Under the pieces are notes generated by a model. That model saw only the letters and a program-made list of their open reading frames with translations, did no database searches and was not told the DNA's origin. A program made the position numbers and the translations under genes. From Struthidea cinerea (Eukaryota > Chordata > Aves > Passeriformes > Corcoracidae), in the NCBI GenBank assembly GCA_013397865.1, contig VZTI01000464.1, forward strand, positions 186,001 to 250,000: a stretch of 64,000 nt of DNA, given 5' to 3'. Of this stretch, positions 25,701-40,700 are shown piece by piece (position 1 is the stretch's first letter; every line of letters starts with the position of its first letter).

Positions 25701-28700
25701 TATTGATTATTTCACTATGGTGAGGAACATACTTTTGATCTGCTTTTACATACTTTAGGTAACTTTACATTTAAGTATACTTAGGTCTTGAAAGCATGCT
25801 AGGCATCTCTAGCTGTGATGTAAATGAAACAAAAACCAAGACAAGCATGAAAATTAGCAAAGGTAAGTCTTAGGAGGAAGCATTACTGAAGTACTGCTGT
25901 CAGACCATAATAATGGTGCCATAAATCTCCCTTTCATTTCTTGTGTATTTACACAGTTTCTGCAGATGGTCAACAGTGCACATCAGACCCCAACATTCAT
26001 TCCAGTTGCTAAGAGTTTTGTGAGAATAAGAAAGCAGTTGTATGATTTAACATCAGGATGTCACATTTTACAAAGGTACTGAAGGCAAGACAATCTCGAC
26101 AGACTGAAGTTTACTGTGAAATGAAATGAGGCAGCAATCTATAAACGTAATTATTTTTATCTATGTATATATACTCATATATATAAATGTATGTATACTT
26201 TCACACATGCATACTGTATCCAGTTAACTTCTGATCTCCAGTTTGACTACCTAATAAGCCAATTGGCCTAGTTCTTCCATAATTACTGCATTTCTTTAAA
26301 AAGCCTTCATGGTTTGTTTTAGAGCTCTTGAGAGACGATTCGTTACGTTACAGACTGATCCCATTAACTTGCAAATAGTCTTGGCTCACAGGCTTATGAG
26401 ATCTGCAGAACAACCACTCGTATTTCTAACTCTTTTACGTGAGTGTTTGCATATGATTGTTAATTTTATTAGATTAGTTATTAGTTTTCCCCTCTTTATC
26501 CAAGCCTGCTTTGCTTCTTGCTCTTAAGCAGATTAATGGCTACACAGAAGCTAATAACTGAAAGCAGGGATGAGCTATTTGTGTCTGATTGAATTTGGGT
26601 AGTAAAATACAATTATGACAAGAGGGTCAAGATAACCTGGCTGAAGGCAAAGGGACATCTTCCATCAGAAAAAACCCCTCTCATTTCCAGCAGTGGAATT
26701 AAATATCAACACTTTTGTTTAAGCTTAAAAGAACTGCAAGAAATGCCAAAGTTTGAGTTTGTTGTCTTAACAATTGTAGTTACTAATGAAATGATAAGAT
26801 ACCAAGGAAGCAAAGAAAGAATTGAGAGACAGTAAGCAAAAATAATTCCTGAACACAAGCAGATGACACAAGAATCTTGTAAAAGGAATCCTAGTTTTAA
26901 AGCTTAGACAACAGTGTTACGACTGGAGTTACAATTGCAAGCTGAGTATCCAGAATCAGGATGAGATACAAGAATGCTGCACTAATTTGCTCCGTTTAGG
27001 AAAAGGAAATCTTACTTGTAGCTGCTCCTTAGTTGCCTTTTTTGTAAAACTCATGTGTGATAAATCCCTGGAAGTACTCAAGATTGAGTTTCTCATGTTA
27101 AAAAAATAAGGCAGTTGATAGTTACTAATAATGAAGTAGTAGCTACTGGAAAAAGAGGGCAATTAGCTGACCGGGAATGACAAATTGTTTAGAATCAAAT
27201 AAAACAATTTATATACTCTTTTGCTCATAAAATGCTAATGATTGGAAAATATTAGGGTGTTCACAGATAATTAGATGCAACTAAGAACCAACTGTGCTGT
27301 AATGGTTCTTAAGTGGATAGCTAGTATAAATTAAAAGAGTGCAAATCATTAAGAGCAGGTAAAGAAATCTTCCAAGTCCCCACCTGCAACTTTTTAACAT
27401 GGCATGCCAAGCTGGAAAAGATAATAGAAACATGCAAAGAGAAGGCAAAAGTGCTATTCCAAAGAGTGAAACACTTCCTCCTTACCTAGTATTTTTTCTT
27501 TTATTTTTGTCTAATTGGTTTCCATAACTATGGACAAAGAAATCTGTGACTCTAGGCTGCAATCCCATACTCCTCATCCTTCAGCAAAACCAATGCAGTA
27601 TTTATCTTCTTTGTAAGTAGCTGGGATCAAACCTTTGCTAGTAAATCCCAAAAATGGTATTCACTAAGATGTGAGCACAATTAACTGTCAGGGCAATCTC
27701 AGTTTTCATGTTTAACAGGTCAGCAAAGAACTGTATTTAGTCAGAATATTATTCACCTGCTGGGGCAATGCTTGGAAGTAAGTGGTTGTCTCGGGCTCCT
27801 AGCTGACATTGACTGCTGTCCTGAAAATTTATGATGGCCCACAGGTGATATTTTTAGATCAGCTCACAATTATAGTCTAATTGTACTTGTGGCCCTTAAA
27901 ACAAAACTGGCAAGACAGGTCAACTACCTGTTTCTCCATGCTACAGGTATGGTGACTGAGTTTTCTTCTAAAAATCTAGTCCTCTAAATTTTTAAATGTT
28001 GATTTGGCATATTTTTTGGGGTTTAATTCAATTAATTGCCCCAGTCAGTGAGCAAATTCACAATGGAACTAGAGGACACAAATCTTACACAGCCTACCCA
28101 TGAATGCTGGGCCAAACACGAGCTGGGTTCCTACAAAAGGGACCCTTCCTCATGGAGACAACCAAGTATGTGGGGTCAGGAGGAGGTTTGGTAAAGCCCC
28201 AGCACTCCTCCCTGATATGATGGTAGAACGTGGGGCTGGTGAGCACCCAGATCCAAGGGCTGGGAATATTCTTGCATTTCTCACTTCTAACATTGCTTCA
28301 GTGGCTCCTGTGAATAGAGTGTGTGTGTGAGATGAAAGATGTCCTCTAGCAGAGAGGAGAGCAGCTAGTGAATCCTTCTGGCTGTCCCTGAACCACACAA
28401 CTGCTTTATTGATTGCATCAGAATAAGCTATCTTACTAGATGGAATGAGTCATTTATTTAATGTTCATAACAGTTAAGCTGTTCAGAAGCTGCTTGTTTG
28501 GGAGATTTATCTCATAATTAGTTTTCCTAGAGAAGATCTGCTGGGAGCTTGGTCACTGAAGCAAAACTGATAACAGTATCTCTACATATCGCTTTTGGAC
28601 TCATCTGTCTTGAGCTACCAAGTATACTGTATGCTCATTAGTCTTAATTAATACAGAGGATTCTGGTAGCTTAGAGGTGAGAATATCTATTTGCTCCAAA

Positions 28701-31700
28701 TACTGTAACAAAGAAAGTACTGAATTAACACTATGAAATGTAATAAATGTGATACTCATGCAATGTGGTCAAGCAAAACAGTTCTTGGAAACTACATGAA
28801 ATAAAAGAACTAGAAAGTTGCTATTTAAAGATGGAAGAAGTTCTGTAAACAAGAATTCTTAGATAATAAAAAGAAAAGAGGAGGAAAAGAACCCAATGTA
28901 AGAACAAGAGAAAGAGATGAGACACATACAGCAGTTATATTTGGAGCTGGATGAGTAACACAAAGAGCTGAGATCTCCAGAGAGATGGCACAGAAAACAC
29001 ACATGGTAACTATGCTAGAAGAGACGATAAAGCAGATCAAAAATGTATACAGTGAAGCCTGTGGACCATCCTGAAAAGTAGAGAAGTTTTGGGGACATAG
29101 GATTGGAAACTGAGTTACAGCAAATGCTATCTTTCAGGAAATGGTAAGTAACTAATAAAGAAGATATTTCTTCCTAAGATAAAACACTGCAATTCAGGAC
29201 ATGGGCATGATTGAAGATGATGTAATTACTAACTGTATTTGTAATGTGTGCCATTGCAAGTCAGGAGAACAGCCTCTCTGTAGCCTTCCTAACGTATTCC
29301 AATTTTCTTCACATTTTGAAAACTTGAAAATGTGTGAATGCCGTAAATAGACTTTGGCACATTAAAACACTTGTGTGCAGAAGCAAGCTAGGTACGAGTT
29401 CGTACAACTAATGTAGAATGCTACTGTGTTACTCTCAGTGGTCAAGTGTTTCCCATTTTATATACTCTTGTGTTTTTGTCCCAGTCCCTAAACATCTCCA
29501 ATTAATGGGATAATGAACATAAACTTATAATTTGTAGACACAGAACAGTGTTGAACATACATATAAATGATTCCCCATTTATCTTAGAACAATGTAACAT
29601 ATGGTTTTATATACATTTCACAAGGAGAAAAATTATTAACTGTTTGGCATACATACCCTTAAATAATTAAAAATACTGCATGTCTGCAACAAATTAGTCT
29701 CATGTTATTTGATACTAATGAGAAAGAGAGGACTTAATGTAGCCATCTAATTAACTTCTGTAAATCTGTATGATACACCTTTATGCTTTGTTTTTAGACA
29801 AAGAAGTAAATTCCAGACACTGATCTTAAAACTTTACACAATTTATGTTATATGGAATTGTGTCAGGAATATATCTAGTATTTTTGGGAATATAATTTTA
29901 CTGAAACAGAAAATTGTATACGTGAATTGAGGTCCCTGATCTCTTCAAGAATAACTTAGTGTTAAGCATCCACAATGTAAACCTACAGATGACTTTAACT
30001 TTTTATCTTTTTTTGTTGGGGTTGTTCTCCTGGTAGACATAAAGCAAATTTTCGGTGTTGTTTACCATTCTCATTGCTATAGTTCATCAGCATGCCACAA
30101 AAGACAGTCAAGAGCTTCTCACTGGCTGGATCTGTTTTACTGCACAGTGACCTTAAATGGTCTACTACAATATGTGCACCACCTGCATGGTCAACTGCGT
30201 TCCTGCCCTCATCTGTAAAACAAAGAATTACATTAAAAAAAATGAAACCAAACCCCACCGTCGAATCCCGAACGTAACAGTAACCATACAAAATGAAGCT
30301 TTTAAACAGAGTGAAGTCATTCCTCCAGTGTTGTCAAATTCACCTTGAGAGATGATTGAGGGCCAGCTTTTAATGCAACAGAGCTAGGAAAGTGAAAACA
30401 CCTACAAAAAAATGGATTAACCACCTAGCACTAATACCTTTGTAAAGAAGTTCAGTGTTTGAGGCAGAGCTGCTGGAGCTGATAAATAATATTCTGAAGA
30501 TACACTGAGTTTTGCCAGAGGGAGGTACTGAGCACTTGACACAGCCTAGTCCATATACAGGTAAATTACTCTTGCTGTTATGCAGATCAAGAAATTGAAA
30601 TACAGAAAATAAATTGCTTGGGTTACTTAAAAAGGGGAATAAAACAGACAAAGCAGACAGAGGTACTAGTTCCCAGTGGCAGCTGTTCATGCATGCACTC
30701 TGCCACACAGCATGTTCTCTCTCCTTCTATAGCTGAAATTTAATACCACTATCAGATTCTTTTTGTATGGCTAAAAGAAAAATTTGCTCTGCATCTATAA
30801 AAGACTACAACTTCCTGAAGAGTTGTAAATAATATATCATAATCTTTGTATGGAACTCTTCCCATATAACAAATCAGATTTGATGCAACAGTGTAGGAAT
30901 AAAGGAAAAATAGGCCTTCTATTACAGTAATCATCAATACTGCTTCCTTCCCCAGAAGGCAGTAAGCAATAGACAACTGTCAATAAACTAAATTCCAGGG
31001 CTTCCAAAAGGAGAGATTTCTATGTGAGCTACCACTGGAATCAGCTGGAAAATCTGGATGAAACCAAAAGCTTGGGGGGCAAGGAGGAGGCAATCACTAA
31101 AGTTTTGCAATATAAAAAACTCCAAACCCTCTCCTCAATGTCTTAGTTGTTCACCATTCTACCATCACTCCTCTCTCTCCCCATCATATGTGGAGGTCAA
31201 GCTACCAAGTTTTTGTCATTCTGCAACGTATTCAGCATGAAACCCAAGGCTGTACACATTTATAATATCATCTTCCACTGTAAAGTGTTTCAGAGCTCTG
31301 CAAAAAGAAGCTTCTAAATCTTCCAATTCTTGTTAATACTATTTATGAACTATATATACCCCTTATACTATATATAAAAAACAGGATTCTAAGTATTGCC
31401 TATAGGGACTTCAAAAATTTGTCAAATGGAGCTGAAGGAAGGGTAATTCTTGCCAGGTCTTAACTTAAAATTATTACCAAAGCAGTAAGAGTTTTGCAGA
31501 ATAAATTCACTGCCGTGACTGTTTCCACCTTGGACAGGATCAGGATATCAGAAAACTGTGTTTTGCTGCAGGCATGTCTATCTCATTTTGAAAATGGAGA
31601 AACTGTAATCTAGTAAACAGTTAAATTCAAGGAAGGACTCTGTGTCAAGGAACAACTGTTAAAAAAAGGACAAATAGAAAAGAAATCACTCACATCCTTG

Positions 31701-34700
31701 GTGTCATAACAAACATAGCTATAATGCTGAAACAAAAGGAAGTCCTACATCAAAATATAGTGAAACAATATAATCAGGTGTTTAGACTCAGTGCTTACAT
31801 CTACCAAATCAGCAGAGAAAAAAAAATAATTTGGGTTGGAATATTCAAGCATTCTGCTTTATGTATCCTCTTCTGGTATTTTTTATTAGAAAATTTATGC
31901 AAATACATGATTTTGTATTTGACTCACCTGTTCTTTGAGTCAAAACAGGTGTGCAAAATGAAACAATCACTGATTCTGGATCAGATGGACTGAATGTGGT
32001 TCTCAAATTTCTATAATGCAACTGAAATCAACAAACTAGGATGATAAATTCAGGTAAGGATCACATGTCAAGATCAACCCTGTGTCTTGATGTTGATGAA
32101 CAACATGTAAAATATGTAAGCAAAGAATAATATAAATGTAGAGTTGGGTGAGGGTTTGGAAGCAAGTGTTAAAACATTAAAAAAAAAAAGTTACAAGCTA
32201 ACTTCCTTACCTGGACAGAATTTGGCAGAACTCTACTGAAAATTACTGTGGGATAGTATTTTACAACCAATCTACGTCATATATCCTTTAAATTCCCTTA
32301 TCTCTAGTTTGTCAAAGAAGTTATATATTAAAAACTGCTGTATAGTCTCTCACTTCAAATGCATGACAAAACTCTTATCCACACAATGTTTTTGTTAGTT
32401 AAACAGATAACCAGCTTCTGTTGCACAGACAGAAAAAGTAAAAGCAGGAAGATTCAGAGACAAATCTCACTCTAAGAAATGTCTGTCTTTATGGTATACT
32501 CAAAGAGTTAGGTACAAATGAACCTCAGGATCCCTCCCAAGAAGGTGGCAGGCTGTAAGTGCCAGCCTTTGACAGGACTACATAGGATGGTAGACTTGTA
32601 AAGGAGATGCCATAACTGAGTTTGTTGCTCTCCCTCTTTCCCATGCTGGAGCTCACCCTGCATGGCTGCTTCTCTGCCTTAGGCAGCTGAATGAAGAGCA
32701 GACCTGGGTGAATGTTATAATTAGGATCTGGTGCTGCCTTCTTCACCCAAGAGGATTAACTCAGCTCATTAGTGCAGGGCCACAAAGAATCCCGTGCCAG
32801 ATGTAGGAGGAAAACCCTGAAGGTCCTGCCTACCCACTGCCAGCACTGCTGTGACACTCCACTGCATCCCCAAGCAGAAAGTGTAGTCCTGACTCAGAAT
32901 GCTTCATGTGCGTTTCACCAACTCGCTTCTCACTACTCCTCTGTCGCTAAGGAACAGATTTTGCACACAAGAATACTCATCAAACTCCAAATCATTTACA
33001 GTCAAAACAAGCCCACAGCATGTTGCTGCATCTTGTTCTCAATCCAACTATTACCTTGCAGTTCAGCAGCTCTATGAACTCCCACACTTAGCGTGCTTCC
33101 AAGCCTCCCAGAAGCTGTGTTGAATTTTTTTCCTGTGACCTTTTTAAATAAACATTTGCTATTCCTAAGAGAACAGTGATTGAAACAGTTTAATGAGAGC
33201 ATTCACGTTTCTGCTTCAAAGTGCTTCACTGCAGCTCACAAAGGGCAATGCTGTTGTATAGCTTTTTTAAAGTACATGTAATACTGTCTAAAGATGCCAG
33301 AATGATAACCCAAGAAACCAGAGGGATTTTTTCCCTGTAAAATGTACAGTAAGATTTATTACAGAAGGAGTTATTACTTCCACAATGTTCTTTAACCCCA
33401 TTCAACACAACTGTCTCTAAGAATTAGTACAGTCCCTTTTTCTATTCTGAGTTGCTCAAAGGAGTTTTATGCAAAAAAAGGGTTTTAAGTGGATTGTCAA
33501 ATTACTGTGACTGTTCACATTCCCTCTATGAATAGGTTTGTCAAATCTTCCTGTTGCTCAATCATGCCCAAAGTCAACAACCAAACTTCTTTTAGTGTGC
33601 CTGATTGTTCGATCTTTACAATGTAGCACTTAGAGTAGTTTCAATTTGCTTTTCCCAAGCCATTTGCATCAGTTTCCCTTGAGTTTTTGTCCCTAATTCT
33701 CCAAGCCCTAAAACAAATCACTAAGTCACAAAATGCTAACAAGAAAAAATCTAAATCAGGAAAAAAGGGCTGTGCCATAGTGGAAGGAGATATTGGAAAA
33801 TATGTAGGCTTAAAGAATACATGCATTTCTCAGATAATCTGCTAGAAAACAATTTGACGGCATTTCTTAAAAATAATCTTTTGGGCTTTAAGTATCAGAT
33901 TTATACTTTGAAATGTTCTGGTTTTGTCTTGCAACTGGAAACCTGAATTATCCTTTCCCCAATTCATGTTCTGCCAAAGTCCATTGGTGTAAATAGTTGC
34001 ATTGGTATAAATGGTGCAAGTGAGGGAGGGAAAGGACTGCATGGTCAAGGTCCCTGGTTTGCATAAACCAAATTGCCAAGACAGCAAATTTGGGTGACAT
34101 GGGAAAAATATAATATTTATTTTAAAGTTCTTTTTACTTGTGTAATGATCAAATAATTTAAGTGACATACTGCCATTTTACTTTAATTACTTCATGTTTA
34201 TTGCATTTGGCTACAATACTGCATTTTTTGACCAAATATTGCTTAGATTAGACCAGTGCTTTACAGATAACTCTTGTTTATTTTAATTAAAAAAGATGAA
34301 CTAATTTACATTAGCCAAGGTGGGGGGTGGGGCTTTTCTGTCGACATGTTCTATTTTTATTTCCCTCTGTTTTTTAAATTAGGTCCTCTTCGGAAGACTT
34401 TTGTGGCGAGGTACTCATTTGCTCCTGCTGCTTATTTTTCACTTGAAACCATAATCATCTGTGATAGCAAACTGGCTGCTGCAAGGAAATTATGATGTGA
34501 CAGAATATTACAAACATGTGTAAGGAAAAAACTGCAGGAGTAGAACTCCAAGGGAAAAAATATCCTGGTCACATGTGGAAAATATAGAAAGAGGAAATAT
34601 TCAAAAAACAATGGCAAACCCTGAGCTAGTGTAAATGACATTATCTATGTAGGCACTAGGAAAAACACTGCCACTTACATAAACTGGGAGTTTACCTTTT

Positions 34701-37700
34701 CTTTTCCTGTCTGAACACTGTAAGATTAAAACTTTTCATTAAGTGCTGTTGTTCAGTTTTAACACTCAACTCTATTTTTTATCCTCAGTCTGGTTTGTGT
34801 AGGCTTTTTAGTCGCTGCCCCTGTCAGCTCTCTGACTGCATGACTACGGACCACAACCCTGTTACACAACACATAGTAGCATTTCATTAATTTTATTTTT
34901 CAAGGAAATTAAGCTTCATGTGATTGTACTGCACTACTATTGTTTGCTGCTCTTTTCTATGTCTTCTGTGCACTTGTCTAAAAGGAACATTACACAGCAA
35001 TACTGTATTTTGAGATTCATGTTTTAATAATTTGAAAGAATTTTTGGGATTGCTCTATCTTGTACTGAAACTTCCCTTTCCTTTATTAATTCCTTCAGGT
35101 ACTATAAGACTGATTACCAGAAGTAGAGTTTTGTTTTATTTGCTTACTGATTAAAAGTAAAGTAAGTACTGATTAAAAGTACGGATTAAAAGTAAAGTAA
35201 GTAAAGTTTTGCTTTATGAAGAAAAAATCTTGAATTAGTTATGCTTGCTTCAGAGATAAACAGAATTGTCCTGTAGTCAGTTCATCTTAAAATGCTGGCA
35301 GCTATCCTTAGCCCAAAGGGTAAGTATTCAGGATACTGTTTCTTAAGTTATTCCTTTAGAATAATTGCTAAAATGATAAATATGTAAACAGTAAAGTAGA
35401 AACACTAGCACAATATTGTCTTTTAATACAGCCCCTTCAAGGACTGAAAAGAGGTAGAGTTGATGTTTTTGGAAAAAATTGTTGCCAGCAATTTTTTTGG
35501 CTAATGATAACTGATGCAGCAGGGTACTGGCCCTCTTATGCAACTAGTTTATTCTAACAAACAAATACAATTCTTAAATGTATCCAAATAGAGATCTAGG
35601 GATGTTTTTGGTAGACTCTTCATAATATGTTCAATGTGTGGACCACAGGATATCAATGCCAACAAGCCCTAATCTTTTGCATGATTTCTTTTGTCTACAG
35701 AGTTAGGAGCTTGGCAGAACATTTGAAGGGAAAGGTAAAGTGTGCCAGTGTTGTAATCTCCCTAATGCTATGCTGAGGCAGCAGTCAAATGTAAGCCATA
35801 TTCAAGACCACAATTTAACTTCAATAAAATTTGCTTATTTGTCATATTCCTCTTATGTCAGATAAATACAAGAAGAAACATGTGTTTCTGATTTCAGACA
35901 AAAGAACAGTGATGATTTACTGCTCAAGACTTCAATACTTCACTTCCAGTGAAATGCTACTAGTGGATCTGAGATTCCAATATAGCAACAACAATGTTTT
36001 TATCAGCAACGAGACATACAATACTACCAGACTCAGTATTGGCAAGTCATTTGTTCTGGATTCCAAGGATACTTCAGCGTGTAATTAAAATGTAGTAATT
36101 ACTGTTACCAAATTCTATTTGAAATTAAAGAAGGCAACTAGAAAGAGAATGTTCTACTCAGATATACTAAAGTCAGGTCAAGGTCCTCAAAGCTGAATGT
36201 AGCACTTCCCTTTGCCTTCCTTTTCATATGCAGTATGCTTACAGCAGACTCTTCACTTGAGAAGTGAAGTTTCATAACTCTATGAAACTCCTTAGTAATT
36301 CCATTGCAGTCAAACAAATTACTCTAGTAATAAGAGTGTAAGTCAGAGCTGAAGCCAGCTTAGTATTTCATACAGCATGAAATAAATCATGGAAGCCAAT
36401 TATACGGTAAAACAGCAGGCCGTTCTTCTACACTGGTAAATAGGCATTTATAGCATCTCATGCTATTAACAGAATAGACCTGTGCACCACAATTAATTTA
36501 GAATTCCTACTCCCAGGCCTGCAGTGCAATGTTGTCTCTCAACTTCAAACTCTCCAAAAAGAAGATGGGTGAGAAGTGAGCATGGCGTGGTCACAGTCTG
36601 GTGCAGAACAGGGGTGTGCTGCTGGCTGCTGCTGAAGAGCTTGGTAAGAGGCTGAGCCTGGTACTGTGTGACAGTGGTGCTGCTATCTGAAGGAGCCCGA
36701 ATGAGCTGTGGGTCTCCACCAAAGCAGCCAGAGGAGCAGTCTCAGAAAATATGAAACTCATGGGGATTTGGAGTAGGTTGGGAAAAGCCCAAGAAGGAAA
36801 AAGTAAAACAACACCAAAAGAATTCACTGTAAAGCGTATTTGTGGATTCTACTAGGGTACTTTTCTTTCCCTACTAGAAGAAGAAAGAAAATTATTCCAA
36901 GAAGTGAAAAACTAGTAAGTGGACCTGGGATCTAGGAACAGCTGAGGCAAGTCCTGGGTTTGGAGTCAGTGCTACTTGTCCCAAATAATGAAACCTAGGA
37001 GGAGCCTAGCCTGAGAATGGGAACTCAGGGGTTTTGCATCACCTCTCAAATGGCTTTTTTCTGATGCTCTAGAAAGATTTCCTCATCATTCTGATTCCAT
37101 TTAGGCCAGCTGTAAAATAAGAAATTAGAATAATATTGTTTAACAGCTTCCTAAGAACACTGATGATTAACTGCTAGTAAGAACTCAGTATTACTGAGGA
37201 AGTATATGTTGGAATACATACACTCTAGTTTCTAGCTGATGCAGAGCCTTGGAGAAAAACCCGCACTGTCAACGACTTCTAAACTAAAAATGCTACAGTT
37301 TTCTAAGACTGTGACATGCCTCAGAGAGGACAGATCTACAGGTAAAACACTATTACTGTACAATCAGAACCTTGAATTTGAATTCTCTGCAAGCAAACCA
37401 CTCAGTTTTCAAGCAACAATTTAAGGACTGTGGTCTTGATTTCATGGTATTTCTTGGGAAACAGCTTAGTAGGTGGCATTTGCATTTGGTAGGGTCTAGT
37501 ACAATGATAAGTGAAAAATCGTGGTACGATGCTGCCTAGCTGCATGAATCAGGGTGACCTTCATAAAAAGGATTAGCCAGTAGTGTGCCATTATCAACAT
37601 CGGTTGTGTTCTAGGATTCTGCTGGTTTTCCATATGGTAATGAAAAAGGTTATGCCATTTTTTGAAGAGAACTGAATTTCACTTCTTTCCAGTATGTTCT

Positions 37701-40700
37701 ATTTTTAAATGTCTGATTTTCTCCTGTAGATCCTGAAATTCTCCTGAGAGAACATAACTGTACAATTGAGCAGTTTCTTACTATTGTACTTAGCCTTTCT
37801 TAGTAGATCCCTGCAAGAGATCTGTGCATTCTTATAAAACAGGCAGGTGAGCTTACAGAATTTATAGCATGTATAAGATTTTTTAACAAAAAGTGATAAA
37901 ATGTACATGGTCTGGAGTGAAGGCTGAGATGAAGTGGGATCTGGTTTTATATGAAAGGCCACATAGCTAAAATTCAGCTAGGAGTCTTGCCATCAATACA
38001 AGTAAGTGTGCATAGATAACAAAGAATGTACAGCTTGGGAAATGAGAAAAGGACCCAATAAATCTCCTGCTGAGAAAGGTAGACAAGCAGCTGTCAGAGG
38101 AGAGCCTTTATAGAATGAGCTGGCATTTCTAGCTTCTTTCCAATTCTGTAAGATATTTGTATACCAAGTATGGTTGCTAAGAACATGTACCCAAGCTGGT
38201 GGTTTCATGAAGAAACAGGGCTGTGGTACAAAAAGAAGTAACTTCTGGATTCCCCAAGGAGGTCTCTAAGCACTACCATTAATATGTGCATTATGGAAGG
38301 GCAGAATGGGAAATTTTTAACTTCCGTTACAAGATATACAGAGAGTTTACTTCCCTTTGCTAGCTTTCAGAATATGTGAATGCTCTGAACAGCAAGAAGG
38401 AATTATTTTCTAATGGATAAGAGCCTAATCTATTCTCAACTGAAGTCAATCAGAATGACTCCCTCTAGTTTGTATGGCTACTGAATCAGGCTCTAAATAT
38501 CCCAGCCTTTTACTTCCCCTTAGAATTATCACTTTCATAGCATAACTATGGCAGCCTCTATCATGTGCACAATGCTATATAAAAACACAGGAAAGTACTT
38601 TGGCAATCAGTTCAGAACTGAAGTATCTAACAAGTTACCTGTGGAAAGATCACTGAGATTAAGATAGCATGTGCATCACAAACTTCACAATAAAAAATAT
38701 TGTGAGGCTATTATTAGCTAAGAAAATAATACTAATTTAATATAGCATCATCTTCCATTGAAATACTTGATAAAATTTATTTGGTTGGCCTGATCTTTCA
38801 TCTAGACAAACTGCACTGGTGTGGGGCATGTCAGAGTAGGACAGAGACCTGGCTACAGACAGGTTTTGTCTTTCTCCCACATTGTCTTGTTGATCTTGCA
38901 AGAAAGTAGGCCTAAACTGAAAATTGTAGCCTCAGTCTCCCTGTTCCCCATGCACTTGATCAGCCACGTGAGTCAAGTCACCAGACTCTTCCCAGTCTAC
39001 TGTGAAAAAAGCCACCAGAGAGAGCCGAGGGGTGTACTAATCACCAGGGTGTTCATTACGTGAACATGAGGTGCAATTTGGATAATGCTTTTCTTTAACT
39101 TAATACCCCAATGGCCAGAGCTGATAGCAGCAAACAATTTTTAGGCTTTATCTATGGCAGAATTAGCCATTCTGCACTGACTTAATACATCACTTTTTGC
39201 AGCAAGAACTGTATTCAACATAACCTTTTCCAAACAGTAGAGATGAGATCTTTCTGCTGCATGTGGAGCCAAGGTGTAGGGAGAACTTAGAAGAGTCTGG
39301 GGAGGTATCCCTTATTTGTAATGTCTGTACCTCTGTAATATCCCTTAATGAACAAACTTATTAAAGAAACAGCACTGGGGAGAACAACAGGAGGGGATGG
39401 ACAGACAGACAGTAGAAAGGTACCTTTGAGTCTGACTCATGGATAAAGAGTGGTGAAGCAGCTAGGATAGCTGTTATGCTCTGACTGCACAATGCCTAAG
39501 AATTTAGCTTTGATTATGAGCAAAACCACATAACTGGTGGTTAAAAGGAAAGAATGGGCTAGGAGCTTTGCAGCTAATAACATAGTTCCAATAAAATTCT
39601 GCCATGAGTGAGGCTGAGGACTCTGTTGTCTGGGGATTCAGAAGTACAAGCAGCTGTACTTGGTACAGGCTGTAGATACAGTGGGGGAGAAAGAAGGAGG
39701 GAGAAGAGGAGATACCATGTCTCCCTTTCTTTACTTTGCACTTTCTGCTTTGATGAAAATCCGGGGGCTGAGGTGTATGTGGCGTTTACTGGATAAAGCA
39801 TGTAGAACAATTACAGGTTGTACAGGAACATGCAGTAATATATCTGTTCTTAAACTGTAGGGCTGCACTGAACAGTCTGCAATTCATTACTTCTGACTTA
39901 AAATCTTTTTATCTGCCTCAATTGTTTCTTTTGTCTCTGCATACAAGAGGAAGGCTGGGAGACCAGAAGCCTCATCAGTACTAACAAAGCTTCCTTCTAA
40001 TCTGCTTTGCAATTTTATTTGCCTGTATTCTTGATGTTCAGAGATTCACATAACACAAATTTCTTCAAAACAAATACTTCAAAAAGGATGCTCTCAAGGC
40101 TGCTTGGTATAAGTTTGACCAATTTTTTCCCCTTTAACTGTTTATGTAATGCATTTAATTCTCTGTATTTTCTTCCATGCTCAAATAGGTGATTAAGTAG
40201 TGTTTTAGAGGGCTAGCACTGATGAGCACCCAGACAATAACATGTCTACCTCAAACTTAACAGACAAGAAAATCTGTCAGTAAGTCAACAGGTTTTCATC
40301 TCATGTTTTCTGTGAGGAAATGAATCTGTTCAGTGAGGTCTTTGGCCAAGTGTAATTCCCCTTTTACCTTGTGGAAGGTACTAAACCTCTTTCAGCACAG
40401 GGACTTAATAATGAATTACCTTTCCACAGTAGTTGTGTTCCAGGAGTAGCCACTCCTGAACTTACGTGGAAATGGTCTTGCCTTCATGTAGCAACTCTGG
40501 GATCTGTGAACACTGAGGAACCACTGCCATTTTCCTTTAATTTGGAAAAACAATTCGGGCAGTCATTCTCTTCAAGGCCAGTTTTAAGGGGCTTTCCCTG
40601 CAGAAGCAGCTGTTTGTCCCACAGCTTTCATCCTGCACCATGCCAACTTCTCTCAGAAATAGAGACCTGATTAACTCATTTTGGCACAAGCTGTCACTAA

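Noticed and set aside
32175..32265. Minus-strand exon-like 35-base segment with a donor TGTCCAG before GTAAGG in intron 4
   Set aside because: Its acceptor choice is ambiguous, it would shift the frame, and such decoys are expected by chance in a 12.7-kb intron.
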